Of a stretch of DNA of 64,000 bases, positions 11,022 to 23,157 are shown one piece after another. The DNA lies in the NCBI GenBank assembly GCA_950022655.1, contig OX465580.1:97792797-97856796 (forward strand), given 5' to 3'. Every line of letters starts with the position of its first letter. The first letter of the stretch is position 1. This DNA is from Alentia gelatinosa (Eukaryota; Annelida; Polychaeta; Phyllodocida; Polynoidae). The translations under genes and the position numbers were made by a program. The notes below the pieces were generated by a model. It was not told the origin of the DNA. It saw only the letters and a program-made list of their open reading frames with translations, and ran no database searches.

Positions 11022-13622
11022 TTATGAAAATTCATAGAGACTGAATACTTTTACAGCAAACATTTGTGAAGGATTACATTCAGTTAATGCAAGAGTCCCT
11101 TCCTTACTGATAGCCATGCCTTCAACAAATTTCACATGCTCTTCTCCAGAAAGTTTTACATGTTCCTCTTCAGTGAGTACATTACGGATGTATTTACCCC
11201 TGCTGTCGAACATCACCACCCTGCTACTGTCATCGGCTACCAGAATATTCCCCTTAGGGTCGACTATCACACCACGAGGGCTCTTTAAACGGCGATTCTT
11301 GTTGCTCGCGAAGCCTTCAAGAGACGTAGAACTGACTCCTCTGTTGCTGAATAAGAACTGCCCTTCTGGATTGAACACCTTAATGCAGTTATTACCGCAG
11401 TCAGAGATGATGATGTTGTCCGAATGGTCGATTGCTACGTGGAAAGGGTTCTTGAAGCATGTTGTTGCAGAACCGGAGGCTCCAAACTGTCTGATCTTCT
11501 TTCCATCAGGATGATGGACACTCACAAAGTCATTAAAGGCATCGGTAACAACGAACTGTCCCTTGCTGTTAACTGCTATTCCATGAGGCCAACCGAAGTG
11601 TCCCTTGCCCCACTCACTGACAGGGTGACCGAACTCAGTTACAATCTTCACTCTTTTCGACTTGCAGTCAGTGACAGCAATATGTCCCTCTGCTGTAACA
11701 GCAACTCCAAGCGGACGCATCTGCTCCTCACAAATGACCCTGACTGTTTTCCCTTCTTTGCAATAGATGTGCAGGCGGTTATTTTTTACATTGTTCATAT
11801 CATACTCAGCAACAACTATGTTCCCATTCGGCAGGAAGGCTATGCCGCAGCGGTTCCATAAATCCCCTGGGTCACTCTTATGTTTCTCTGTCTTCCACAG
11901 AAGATGTGGTGTCACAAGCAGAGATAATTGTTTATCTCCAATATTCGAATCACCTTTCATGTCTTCGGAACCTGAGGGAGAAGTCTTCCTTCGTGGAAAA
12001 GCCCCAATTACATCTACAGAATTAAATGAGCTTGAGGGTGTCATCGTCATGGCCTGTAGGGCTGCTTGATGTTTGTCCACCATCTTGTTAACGCGAGCCT
12101 TCAGTTGTGCCACCTCTACAGTCGTGGCTGATATCAGGCGCTGCTCAAGTTCATCACATATTCCCAGGAACCTCCTAGTTGAGACAGTCTTACCCGCGTG
12201 GCTGCATAATTTACGAATCAGTTGTAGGTTGTGTTTGTACTTCCCAATTTTGTCTGTATCAACTGTCATCTGTGTATCCCAAACTAACAAATGAGTATCA
12301 GGAGCAGGGGCGGCTGCCTCCTTGCGTATGCTTCCTGTCTCAGGATGAGACACAGTGGATGCAAGTTTCCTCCTCTGTAGGATAGGACTAGTCTTCCCCA
12401 TTCTGGTAAATTGATGCCAGGGACTCGTTGCAGCTGCACTCTGGGACTTCCTTGATCCAGTACTAGGTTGCCTTGATACTTTCCGTTGGAAGTATGGCGA
12501 AGGGGTCCTGGAGAGATTCGGGCTCTTCTTTACGTCAGTGTTACATGCCTTGGGAGTCTGAATAATTGCCACTAATTCACTATCCACTTGAGGTTCAGAC
12601 ATTTTCTTACCTCTAAGATTGTCCAGAAATGATAATTTTCTCCTATTTCCTGACGCTGATTGCGAATTACGTCTAGAAAACCTCTCATGGTCAACGGATA
12701 ACCGCTTCCTCTTCGTGGTCTTCATCGGTGCCTTTTCGTTCTCAAAGCTTACATGGGCATTGGGTAACAAATGGCTAGCTTCGCTCTCATACAGATCAAA
12801 TTCATTCTTGCTGTAAGTATCTGATTGACTATCCATACTTCTATTCAGTTCTTTGGCCGGCTCCGATGCAGAACGACTGAAGGGGGTTTTGGACCTCCTC
12901 TCACCTATCTCAGTAAGGGTCTTGATTTTGGACTCTATTTTGTTCAATTCTGGTGCGATGATGTTAAGCTGCGATTTAATCTTATCCCGACGTTGGCTCA
13001 GGGTGTCTACAATGGTACACGTGTTGTGAGCGCTATGGCCTTGCAGCACACAGACAGCACAGCAAGGCTTCTGACAGTCATCACAAAAGTAATGACTCTG
13101 CATGTTGTTATGGTCATCGCAATAAATAGCCAATAAAAATTTATTAGCTATATGAACTACTGAGTGAAGTCTGAAGAGTTCGTGGTTATTATGCACATCC
13201 TTACAATCACTGCAAAGATTAAGTACACATCTACTGCAGTGAACCTCGGTCTCTGCAGGCTTAGATATGAAGTTACAAACATCACAAGGTTGAGAGGTAT
13301 TATATGTCTTGCTGTCAGGTCTTACTCGAGTATCCTCTGTAGCGCCTTGTGGAAAGTTCTCATCAGGCGCACTAGTTTGAAGGCAGGTGGGGCATTGAAA
13401 ATAGGTGTCTTTGGCAGCGGGAATATCGTTGGAATAATCCTCCATGTAACTTACAAGACACTGGGAGCAGAATTTGTGGCCACACTTAAGTAGTCTGGGA
13501 AATTCGAGGAATTCGAGACACAAGAGACATGACTCCGTGTCTCCCTCCTCTCTTCCTTCCTCCTGATCCGGGCGAGCCATGTTGTTCTCTTCATCCGACA
13601 TTTGGGCTTGTATACCAGGCAT
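11022..13622 (-). CDS. TRIM-NHL protein (RING, two B-boxes, NHL repeats)
   Basis: Single-exon gene of 866 residues from the ATG at 13,622. The open frame extends 22 codons further to a GTG, so I chose the first in-frame ATG; the next is 7 codons later. Numbered from the upstream GTG, a C3HC4 RING finger uses C54, C57, C69, H71, C74, C77, C99 and C102. A B-box-type zinc finger follows at about 135-175 and a second at 190-221. A short helical stretch (228-262) leads into about 340 Ser/Arg/Lys-rich, probably disordered residues. The last ~280 residues (604-888) are NHL beta-propeller repeats. The family acts as E3 ubiquitin ligases and/or RNA- or protein-binding regulators. The coiled coil is much shorter than in canonical TRIM proteins. 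A six-codon stretch (EEHVK) is duplicated near the C-terminus. Intronless genes of this class are often expanded in invertebrates; the exact orthologue is not clear. Confidence 0.9.
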   Translation of the reverse strand: MPGIQAQMSDEENNMARPDQEEGREEGDTESCLLCLEFLEFPRLLKCGHKFCSQCLVSYMEDYSNDIPAAKDTYFQCPTCLQTSAPDENFPQGATEDTRVRPDSKTYNTSQPCDVCNFISKPAETEVHCSRCVLNLCSDCKDVHNNHELFRLHSVVHIANKFLLAIYCDDHNNMQSHYFCDDCQKPCCAVCVLQGHSAHNTCTIVDTLSQRRDKIKSQLNIIAPELNKIESKIKTLTEIGERRSKTPFSRSASEPAKELNRSMDSQSDTYSKNEFDLYESEASHLLPNAHVSFENEKAPMKTTKRKRLSVDHERFSRRNSQSASGNRRKLSFLDNLRGKKMSEPQVDSELVAIIQTPKACNTDVKKSPNLSRTPSPYFQRKVSRQPSTGSRKSQSAAATSPWHQFTRMGKTSPILQRRKLASTVSHPETGSIRKEAAAPAPDTHLLVWDTQMTVDTDKIGKYKHNLQLIRKLCSHAGKTVSTRRFLGICDELEQRLISATTVEVAQLKARVNKMVDKHQAALQAMTMTPSSSFNSVDVIGAFPRRKTSPSGSEDMKGDSNIGDKQLSLLVTPHLLWKTEKHKSDPGDLWNRCGIAFLPNGNIVVAEYDMNNVKNNRLHIYCKEGKTVRVICEEQMRPLGVAVTAEGHIAVTDCKSKRVKIVTEFGHPVSEWGKGHFGWPHGIAVNSKGQFVVTDAFNDFVSVHHPDGKKIRQFGASGSATTCFKNPFHVAIDHSDNIIISDCGNNCIKVFNPEGQFLFSNRGVSSTSLEGFASNKNRRLKSPRGVIVDPKGNILVADDSSRVVMFDSRGKYIRNVLTEEEHVKLSGEEHVKFVEGMAISKEGTLALTECNPSQMFAVKVFSLYEFS

Positions 13623-14068
13623 CGCAACGTCCACTGTGTCGCTCAATCCTGTAAACCTAGTACGTGAAACAGCGTGGTAGATGCTCACATGAACCCCTCT
13701 CCTACCTTTCTAGCAGATATTCCATTCCCCAGATGTGTAGCACTTTGAGTCCATAGGCGTCCAGGGCTTTATGAGTCACAACAGGTGATATCTCTAGGTG
13801 TGAGGATCATATATCGGTAGACAGATTAGCTCAAAGTTCGCACACGGAGCAGTGATTAGTCTCCTTAAACTACCATTGGCCTGTTTCTGATGTGGTAGAC
13901 TGTGCCTAGGTTCACCTTGGAGTGTTTGTACATATATCTCGCATGACGTGGCTGATAAGATGTCTGGTCGCAATTACTGGATTCACTACCGCTCACTAGG
14001 TTCACGAATGCTGCTGCTTGGCGTGCACACAACAACCAGTGCGTTCGTGCGAAGCAGACGACTTTGAC

Positions 14069-14080
14069 CGCGCACGCGCA
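14069..14080. promoter_or_regulatory. NRF-1-like palindromic site
   Basis: CGCGCACGCGCA fits the NRF-1 consensus YGCGCAYGCGCR exactly. It sits in a locally CpG-rich stretch (about 13,980-14,110) some 450 bp upstream of the TRIM-NHL start codon. It could mark the promoter of that gene with a 5' UTR intron or leader between; I have no direct evidence of transcription. Confidence 0.35.
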
Positions 14081-14379
14081 GTCGACTTATTATTGTAGCA
14101 GACGCGCCCGGGAGGGAAGAATTGCTAATTGAAGGAACGGAAAGACATGGGTCCGATGGTGGTACTTCCGGTCAAGAGACCGCTATGGGAATTGGCAATT
14201 ATACCGATGATAACTACTTGTCTGTAGATCCCGCTGTTAACACTGACCTTTGAAACACCTGTAGTTTGCCTTCCAGGTATGAGGAACAAATACCTGTTGT
14301 ATCTAATATGTCATTTAACACCCATATCTCCTAGGAGAAAGAGGTGAAGTGCTGGGAATGTTCGCTATAGAAATTCACA

Positions 14380-14565
14380 AAAGCTTAATTTTCTCAGAAT
14401 GGGTCATCCATAAAGTATGTACACACTCGGGGGGGGGGGGGGGGTGAAAAATTTCGGAAATTTTGTATATGCTCCTTCTTTGTTCCATTTCATAAAAGAT
14501 CAGTAAGGGGTGGGGGTAAACAATTTCGGAAATGCTGCGTACATATGGATCGTCCCGAAGGGTAA
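14380..14565. repeat. G-run module with AATTTCGGAAAT copies
   Basis: A 16-G run (14,429-14,444) is followed by two copies of a module reading G-rich, AAAAATTTCGGAAAT, TGC. The flanks GGGTCATCC and GGATCGTCCC are roughly complementary. A related G/C-run plus AATTTCG design is at 50,396-50,516. Identity unknown. Confidence 0.45.
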
Positions 14566-14761
14566 TCAATTTAAAAAAAGCTCACGTTAATGTCAATTCC
14601 TAGTGTGATCCAACCATCATGTTTTCCCTAGATATTTGCAGTATCTAGTTATGTCACACTGGCGTAAATCTTCGGTGGTTCTTCTTTGTATCAGAACTAG
14701 GAGCAGACGTGTGATGTCAATTGTCAATGGAAAGAGCGCGTGGGTGACTTGTAACAATAAC

Positions 14762-15012
14762 TATTAAAGCCTTGACATTTTACCATTTTACCATGTAAAA
14801 ATGGCAAAGATTTGCCTTTTCAGCATGTAAGACCATCAAAGGCAGACTTATAGCAGTGATGAAGTCTTGACTTTTCACTTTCGAAAAATGTCTTACTTTT
14901 TAACATGCAACCATAGCTAAGCCTTGACTTTTCACCATGGAAAAATGACAAAGTCTGACTTTTTATCGTGTAACAATGGCTAAGTCTAGATTTGTCACCA
15001 TTAAAAGAAGGT
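14762..15012. repeat. Minisatellite, about 60-bp unit
   Basis: About four diverged tandem units built on AAGYCTTGACTTTTCACCATG, AAAAATG and AACATGTAACCATGGCT-like blocks. The units differ by many substitutions and small indels, so the array is old. Confidence 0.65.
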
Positions 15013-15285
15013 CAAATTTTGGCTGCATAATTACCACATCAAGGTTAGCCCTAGCTGCTAGTGATAATGCAAAAGGCCTAGGCAGGGCAGTCTGTACTGG
15101 CAATTCATCAAATTTAATTCGATTCCCATCAACACTTTCAATGATGTAAGGATCATGTGTAACTTTTAACTATTGTTTTACATGGTATTTAGTGCCACCT
15201 GGCACAAAAACACTGTAGTTCAGAAAATCAGAGGAGTAACTCACCTGTGGACTCCCGCTTGTGAAAACAGGACTTGCGGTTGTCT

Positions 15286-15820
15286 TACGTCTCCTTGTCG
15301 GACCTCCACTTCTTGTAGGACTTGTTCTTGTTTTTGTAACCAAAGTCTCCTATATCTTTCTGTTGAGCTTGCAGCTCATATTTTTTTTTGTTCACTTTGT
15401 TAGCCTGCCTGATCTGACCTTCAACCTCCAGCATGGCAGGGTTGTCATCTGACAGTAGGTTTCCCCACTTTTTGTCTAGGTTTTGCTAATGCCTTGTATG
15501 TACGGTGTCTGACATAGCCCTCGAAAGGATGAGAGGAGCATATGTAAGATATCAGAGACCTGAAGTCCTGTTTTGTTGTCAGCAATGGTAATTTCACACA
15601 GCTGGTCATGGTACGAGTCAGCGACATCAATCTGGTCATCGTCCCAAGGGAGTTGACCACACTCCAGCTCTTCGCTAGAGATTCAATCAGAGTCTGATAT
15701 AATTGGTCTTATGGGAGTGCTTCCCCTGTGCTGCCAGCGAGGGCCATATAGTAGCTTCTATTCTCTCATCGAGAAAAACTGACATCAGCTCTTGGAATTC
15801 GTCCATTTGTTCCTTACATA
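15286..15820 (-). pseudogene. Downstream half of an interrupted, decayed reading frame
   Basis: Minus-strand reading from 15,820 gives a coding-like, acidic helical stretch (MDEFQELMSVFLDERIEA). A frame change and a TGA follow, then another coding-like block (SSEELECGQLPWDDDQIDVA...), and finally a Lys-rich block rich in YKNKNKSYKKW that ends at a plausible GTAAGA donor near 15,286. Joined in silico to 32,815-32,635 by removing the transposon between them and one target-site copy, the frame is continuous at the junction (...TIQSL+CKEQMDEF...). I do not recognise the family. It may be a host gene remnant or an older transposon protein. The internal stop and frame changes mean it is no longer intact. 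Confidence 0.45.
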
Positions 15821-15837
15821 GAGGCCTATTCCACCAA
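15821..15837 (+). repeat. Harbinger left terminal inverted repeat
   Basis: GAGGCCTATTCCACCAA, the exact complement of 32,618-32,634. The inner 12 bp (CTATTCCACCAA) recur at 15,962-15,973 and 16,051-16,062 in the same orientation, within a GC-rich subterminal stretch rich in GGCCGGCC. These are probably transposase or Myb-protein binding sites. Confidence 0.8.
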
Positions 15838-16233
15838 AATGGTAGCGTAACAGGGCGCGGCAGGGCGCGGCAGGCGGCCTGCGCCCGTTTTGGGAACTTC
15901 TAGCCGATGTTTGCCGCCCGGTCGGCCGGCCGGCCGCACGGGAATCAGCTTCTTCACTATGCTATTCCACCAAATGGCCTATTTCTAGCCGGCCGACTAC
16001 AGATGGGTACCACACGGGCGAAACAAGGCGGCCTGTCCCGCCCTGGCCCGCTATTCCACCAAATTTTTTTCCTACCAGGCTGGCCGGCCGGCCGGCCGGA
16101 CCCTGCCTGCGCCAGCGAGTTGCCATCGCGCCATCGCCAGGTCGCCGTGTCGCTGGTACCCATGCTCTAGATATGTACTCACAGCAACCAGCTTGGGTTT
16201 TTGGCGCCAAACGCACACAGAGCGGTAAACAAC

Positions 16234-18572
16234 ATGGAGGACATGGATGTTGTTCTTTGTCTCGGGGCATTAGGATGTATCGCTTTATTGGAGTATTTTT
16301 ATGACGATGGCCCTGTGGAAATGCCTCAGTATGTTCGCAGGAAACACAAGTATTGGGTGTCACCTTATCTTCTTGATAGGACAGAAAAGAAGCAGCGAAA
16401 CACCCTAGCCAAACTTGAGGCTAAACTACTACGGGTAATATAAACATTTCTAGTCTCAGTATAGAAAATACAAATATTGATATAATCATTTGCTTTACCC
16501 CTGTTACATATAATCTTAAAAGCACACATGCATTAATATAAAACCTTGGTACACTATTTGTCACGATCCGTGCAGTAGTTATTTTAGTTTCAAGCCCTGT
16601 TAAGTACTGGTAGGCGATTGGGCGAATGGGCGATAATTGGGGAATTGGCACTATAGTGACAATGCAGTTACGGTAATAATCATTTTATGAACTTTTTTTA
16701 CGATACTAATATTCTACTGGTCGTTCTTAATGTGTATATTGGGCCTATTTCAGTGTGGGTTTCATGAAGAATTTTGTGTGACGATGCGGATGTCTGGCGA
16801 TTCCTACCGTGAGCTGCTAGAAATGATTAGGCTGATGATTAAAAGACAGGACACCAACTACAGGGCGTCCATCACACCAGAAGAACGATTGTCCATTACC
16901 CTTCGCTATCTTGCCCTAGGTAAATGAAATATGATCTACTACACATTTAATAATTGACAAATGAAATACCATTTTTCATGATTTTTGCTACATATCTTTG
17001 ATATGATGTTTTCCACTTGCTAATTCAATAAAGGTTGCTACGCACTGTTTTCAAAATTAACTCTTTTACTCTACATGAAAATTGCTGTATCGCTAATGTT
17101 TCGCCTTATTGCCGTGTAGCCTTATACTTTTCATTGCTGTGGCTTAATGTTTTGAATAACACACTAGAAACTATATCATGCTTCTGCGGGTAACATATCG
17201 CACTGGCAATAAATATAGATTTCAACCATAGTATTACAGTTGGTTCTTTGTAAAAAAAAAACCAGTGCATATGGACTGTGTTATTATATATATTATTTAA
17301 ATTATGTGTTATTCCAGATACTCTGAATAAAAACATTTATTTGTACATTTCAGGCGATTCTGTACGCACTTTGCATCTTGCATATCTCATCGGCCATAGC
17401 ACTGTTCTACCCATTGTCCGGGACACCTGTTCTGCCATTGTAAAAGCATTACAAGATAAATATCTGAAGGTAAAGAGTATGAAGAAAATAATGAAACATG
17501 TCATGCAATAACTTTCTTACTTCAAAAACTAACATGAAGTTAAATAATCAAATTACTTCAATGGTCGTTGGTACTGCCTTTTATATCCTCATTTTCTTAC
17601 CACAGTAAATAGTTTTTTATTACTTTTTTCTCAGTAAATTTATGGCAGTTAATATGACTCTGGCAGTAGATCTACTATATTTCAATATTGTAATATTTTT
17701 TAAAAATAAATACCATATTATTAACATGCCTCTTAATTGTATTTAAACTCTATTATTAGGTTCCATCCACCAAGGACGAATGGCTCAAGATTGCTGAAGG
17801 TTTTGAGAAGCGATGGAATTTCCCGAATTGCCTGGGCGCCGTTGACGGCAAGCACTTGCGTATAAGACGTCCAAGTCTATCAGGTTCATTGTATTTCAAC
17901 TACAAGAACTTTTACTCAGTTATTCTACTCGCTGTGGTTGGGCCGAACTATGAATTGTTGTTGACTATGTTTGTTGACGTGGGTGCTGAAGGTCGGGCCT
18001 CAGATTCCGGATTATGGAGGGCCAGCTCATTCCAGCAAGACTTCAACTCAACCGAAAACCCACTCAACATTCCAGGACCGCGACCACTACCTGGAACAAA
18101 GACACCTTTACCATATTTCATGGTGGGTGACGACGCCTTCGCTTTGGGACCACACCTGATGAAACCCTTCCCCCTCACACACTTACAACCCAAAGAAAGG
18201 ATCTACAACTACCGACTGTCACGGGCAAGACGTGTCGTCGAAAATGGATTTGGTATCCTATCTACACGTTTCCGCATCTTCAGACTAGAACAAGATATGG
18301 AGCCTGAAGGGGTCAAGGTGGTTTCATTGGCCGCCATCAATTTGCACAACTTTCTTCGTGCCAAGTCGCCCATGGAATACACTCCCGGTCATATGCGCCA
18401 ACATGATCTAGACCAGGCTGTTGCAGAGTCATTCAGTCCTTGCGAACCATGTACACCAAGCAAGCGTGCACACACCCGCTTCGTCAAGGCTATTCGGCAA
18501 CAACTGTGCGACTGGTGTGTTTCGCCTGTGGGCGAGGTTAAGTGGCAAGTGGAAAAAGCGTTTGGTAAATGA
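16234..18572 (+). CDS. PIF/Harbinger transposase (DDE_Tnp_4 type)
   Basis: Four exons: 16,234-16,434, 16,754-16,919, 17,354-17,469 and 17,760-18,572, all with GT/AG borders and matching phases, giving 431 residues. The start is the first ATG of the open frame. A helix-turn-helix-like segment covers about 107-150. The DDE nuclease follows, with D190 in CLGAVDGKH, D285 in VGDDAF and E322 in VVENGFG; the D-to-E spacing is typical of the family. The enzyme would cut and join element ends at TWA targets in the nucleus. It lies just inside the left terminal repeat and convergent with the MADF gene that ends 70 bp downstream, the usual Harbinger gene pair. No stop or frameshift is visible, so the copy may be young or still functional. 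Confidence 0.9.
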
Positions 18573-18642
18573 TGTTCTATTTGTGGTACTGAAAATGATT
18601 GATGTATAGAATGAAAAAGATAAGGTGCTTAGATACCATTGC

Positions 18643-21600
18643 CTAAAAGAACGATTTATTATATACATATTTACAACAACAACAACAAAATTCACAATGA
18701 ATAATGGTATTTGCCAAGGCGATGGCTTTTGCCCTGAACTCGTCCCGCTCGGCATCGGTCATTCTATTCATTTGTCCAATCAACATGTGTAAGAATCCGA
18801 ACTGGACGGCGACCTCGCAGTGGGTGTATGCCTGTAAACGGAAAAAAGTTGAGAGATTAGTTCATGATGTTTAGGTCTATATTTTTTGGGCAATGGTATT
18901 TAAGCACCTTAAAAAAAAACGCCAAAAAAAGTATTCAAACTTACATGATCGATGACTTGTCTGTATTCGACCTGTATAGTCAAATAGAATTGAGTTAGTA
19001 TACTATACCATTGTTTGGCCTATACTTACTTGATATTTTGTTACAGATGTCATGCAACTTAGGTAGTTGATTAACATGTCCGATTTGTTGCTTGTGTTTC
19101 TAGTTTCTAGTTTATAAGATGTTCATTTAAATTTTACTAGTCACTCTCTAACGTGATCCAACCTAAAGGCATTTACCAAATCATATCACACACCATTTTT
19201 ATTCTATATCAGTAATCAATTATTCCATCGCCGCATCGCCGCATTGCCCTATCGCTACTGACCTATGTTGCCACATTGCTGGTAACCAACAGTGTGGGGT
19301 TTACTGAAAACCAAAATTTATATTCACCCTAGCCTGTTGTTGTTCGGCGTTGTCTTCAGGCTCATCGGGCTCGGGTGTCGTTGACTGCTGGGGGGGAACG
19401 TCGTCTTGGACAGGGGGGCCCTCTGCAGCCACGTCGGTTCCTTGATCGCACTGGAAGGTTTATTATTTACACGGTTAGAATCTACATGTGGAGTGGCTTC
19501 AATTCTTTGAAATTAATTAAAATTTTGAGGAAATGATTTGGAAGAGTTTTCTTTTATTGGTACAGCGAAACTCTCAAGTTATTTTATATCATGTTATCTT
19601 TATGTTAGCTTTAAGTAGATTAAGATTGTGTTTTCAACAAAAACACATAACAATTTTGCAGAATTTTAAGTACTTTGTTAAACTATCTTAGATCAAAGCA
19701 TTGCTTTGTTTTCAATTATTTGTTACATTCTCCAACCTTGTGTAACCTGTAACGATTTCGATATGCTAAGTAATATAGTACTTACCACCACCGTTGATGG
19801 CCCTGGCGGCAACTCCACTCCCCGTGGACGTTGATCCATCATGTTCAACAGAACATCGGCAGCATCAACCTAGAAATAAATTTGTTACAGTGAATTAGAC
19901 TAATAACATTGTGTTGTTCCATCGTTTCATTGCCAATCTTGAGCAACAGAACAATGTAGCAAAACGTCATTCTACTAATTTTCATCATATCGGCTCCTTG
20001 TCTCCATTAATGTTGCTTCCTGATAACATTGAATTAAACAAGTATCTATACTTAGATTAAAATTGCCACTAATCTGTAATACTTTACGTACAGTTTTGCC
20101 AATTAACGCATTTAATATGAGTAGTTGTTTAATTAAGATGCTCACTTCACTTATTGTGGGTGGCCTGGTTCGTTCGCCGCAGGCGCTTCCCTCTGGGGTC
20201 TCCTACATAGCTAAAGGATTCATACAATTAATTTTACGGGTGGTTATAGCTTTACAACTGATGATTTTATAAAAACAGTTCTCTATGATCTAGGGATGCA
20301 AGTTTGCCGACAATTGACAGAAATCACAAATTTCTGCATCTTGAAATATGATCATCAACAAAGCTAACCAACGGCGTATATACCTCCAGTCAGTACTTTG
20401 GCGACAGTTAAACACGCCAAGGGCCGTTGACACTGCCGTCAGAGTTCCGTTAAGTGCAAAAATTTAGTTTGTCGGCAGGGGGGGGGGAACCCCCCCCCCC
20501 CCCCCCCAAGTACGCCCCAGTATTTTTTGTGTTTGGTTTCCGACTTTTTCATCAGTTTAGACTTTCATCCCTGACGATCACATTTAAGACATCTTGAGAT
20601 GGATAATGTTCAGTTATCGTTTAATGGGTAGATTTTTTGTTGCTGTGTCGCCGATATCAATTTTTATACAGATCAATTCGCTGCTTATTTGGAGAATAAC
20701 TCACATTGTCAGGCTGTTTCCTGGATCCAGCTGACTTCTTTGCCGGGACCGGCTCCTCATCTGAAGACTACAGATAATAAGAAATAACATTTGATCAATG
20801 TAAAGTTAATACAACTCAGTATGGCCAAATTTAGCATAACACCTCTAATCTATCAATTCAATGTAATCCTTGCTTTCAAGTCGTCGGCTACTAACTCATT
20901 GTTATTGATTATCATCTCATTTATTCTTATTCCATCGCCGCATCGGCCCTATTTTTCAATAGTGTATATTTTCAATCAGTGGACTAAAAAGGTTTATATT
21001 GTAGTGTACTAAAAACAAATCTTCCAAATTCATATCAAAACAACTGTAGCAAATAAGTTCATTTACCTGAAAAAAAGACATTATCGGCTAACATGTGCAA
21101 AACAACATTCAATTTTTTAACAAGCAAGTTATAGTTTAACATACCTCGTCGTCCACGGCCAGAACTTGACAACGCCTCTTGGTGCACGACCTGGTCGGCC
21201 TCTGCATGCCCGAAGTGGTGGCCTGCTGTTCCTCTGACTGTAAACCACAAATATGATAAGATGTTTGACCAAGTTATTGAATCATCGCTAGATATTTAAT
21301 TACATTGGCTTAATATGTTTTATTCTATTGATTTCCCACGTATAGTAATGACATTTTCTGATACCAGACTATGCATTATAAATACTTAGAGATTACTGTA
21401 TGGCTTTATTAACATTAAGATGTTACATATTATTACTGAGAGTTTGTTTACAGACACTGATAAGACTATTTGTATTGATTTGCCATGATTTAAGTACCTC
21501 GCTATCTTTACCCTTGCTGAAGGGTTCAAGGAATTTACACCGTTCCAGGATCTGTTTATGCCGTGGAGTTGTCGCCCCCTCTTTTAAAATCCTCTGGTAG

Positions 21601-22211
21601 GAGGTCCTCAGCGACTTCATTCGCCGTTTAAGATCCGTTTAACACTGAATATTGATTGAAAGATTAAAAATCAGTAACCTTACACAATCTATTCATGGTT
21701 TAATGTTAGCGTTTATCTGTATTTAGAAAATTAATTGGAAATTATTCAAGATTCAATTGTTCAAAATGCAATATTCATCATTTTCTTTCTTAGTTCATAT
21801 TATATGGCATACTTAGGTGGCCAATCCATCAAGGCCCACCGATGGCCACGTGGTCGCCATGTGGTCGCCACGTGGTCGCCACGTGTAATATGGCGCCAAT
21901 TGTAGGCCCAAAGACAGTGCTCCCGAAATTATAATGTTGATAGATCTGCAAATAAACCAGCCAATACCGTTAACCCAAACCATCGGCAGACAGTAGGCCC
22001 ATCGCTCTATCATCTGAGAACCTTCAGCACCGGTATATTTTGGTGTATTTTACTCACCAGACATGTCGAGAATTCCCCCAATTTCTTCGAGGGCAGCCTC
22101 TCTGGCGCACGTTATCCTATGCATCGGGTGTGATTCATCATACAGTACGCTATTCTCCTCCCAGTAGAGGCAGAGGGTGCGCTGGACTTCTACGGCTTTC
22201 CTGCGGCCCAT
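18643..22211 (-). CDS. Harbinger-encoded MADF/Myb-like protein
   Basis: Exons read on the minus strand: 22,211-22,058, about 21,638-21,498, 21,237-21,145, 20,767-20,705, 20,202-20,146, 19,869-19,786, 19,450-19,328, 18,971-18,945 (27 bp) and 18,831-18,643. Exons 3-9 join in frame with good splice sites. The first two encode a MADF/Myb-like helix-turn-helix (LYWEENSVLYDESHP...EIGGIL, then LKRRMKSLRTSYQR). The middle is acidic and Pro/Gln-rich and the C-terminus is helical. Length is about 310 residues. In this superfamily such a partner binds element ends and brings the transposase to them. One problem: exon 1 ends in phase 1, and I see no acceptor that enters exon 2 in the coding frame, because a TAA sits directly before it. 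So either a frameshift or a missed microexon exists. An AATAAA (minus strand, near 18,655) overlaps the last codons. Confidence 0.7.
21845..21885. repeat. 11-bp tandem repeat with CACGTG
   Basis: Three and a half copies of GCCACGTGGTC (one with T for C). Each copy forms an E-box palindrome CACGTG or a one-base variant. It lies in intron 1 of the MADF gene. Confidence 0.7.
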
Positions 22212-23157
22212 CGTCAGCTTTTCTGTCGCTCTGTGGTGGCACGTGGCAAGTTCTTTGTCTCTATCTTTGCTGCGTTACCGGTGTTATCTTATTAGTTTAT
22301 CTAATTATTAATCTAAGGTAGAATTCTCACACAACCAACAAACACCAGAATAAGTTTATAACTTGAAGTAAGATTTATTCAAAGTACTTAGTTTTTAGTT
22401 ACATGCTTTTAAATCGGCGTTTTGACACAACGTTTCGGCCTAATAGTGGGCCTTCTTCAGGTGTGCAGATTTCTAATATAACTCTACTGAGGTATAATTT
22501 TTGAGCACTTATTTCATGGTTGTTGCTATGGCAACGTGTCTGGATCTTCAGTCTTGAGTCTTCTTGATCTACTTTTAGCGTATAATTTTGAACGCTTATA
22601 TTATATACATGGACCAATATTGGTGACTATACTGTCACATCTTAAAGTTTATATAACAGGATACCTTATATTTATAATTTTTTAATAACTGTAACGTTAT
22701 TTTTATAAATCAGTTCGGTAAGTCGAAGGTATAGTTAGATAAAAACTATTTTTATGAATCTATCCGTATCCTCTTGTGGTTATTAATTGATGTCCCAGAT
22801 TGATTAACACTGTAAATGTTGACGACTTCCGCATTCACTGCGGAGTTCAGTACTTATGGTGCTGCCATCTGGTGGTTATAATTGGCAATGAAACACTGTC
22901 ATAGTTTGATTCAGAAATTGACCGTTTCCTTGCTTAGTGCCAACGGCGAGTGTAGACCAAATGTTGTACACATAAGTTGATAGGTGATTGACTTTGAAAT
23001 ATTCGAACACCGACAAAATGTTTATGTCAGGTGTAATATCTGGGTGTGCTGAGGTATTCTAATTTCATTTAAGGCATTATAATGTATAGATTGGATTATA
23101 TTTGTATGGGAAATGTTATCTGTGCCGTGGGTGGGAATTGCATGTTAATATGAACTT
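22212..23157. other. Gene-free stretch inside the Harbinger
   Basis: AT-rich sequence upstream of the MADF start codon. It contains a hammerhead-like motif near 22,430-22,461 and nothing else I can identify. The promoter of the MADF gene should lie at its left edge. Confidence 0.5.
22430..22461 (-). ncRNA. Hammerhead-like motif, copy 1
   Basis: On the minus strand: CTGAAGA, then A, then GGCC-loop-GGCC, then GAAAC. This resembles the hammerhead core CUGANGA-stem II-GAAA (position 7 is variable) that is known from Penelope-like retroelements. There is one extra A between the core and stem II, and the helix I and III partners are weak here. I cannot claim activity. Confidence 0.35.

Noticed and set aside
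11116..13493. Plus-strand open frames over the TRIM-NHL gene
   Set aside because: Antisense shadows of the coding frame; their translations have no domain.
15907..16363. Open frames in the GC-rich Harbinger left end
   Set aside because: They span the inverted-repeat sites and GGCCGGCC words; length is due to high GC content.
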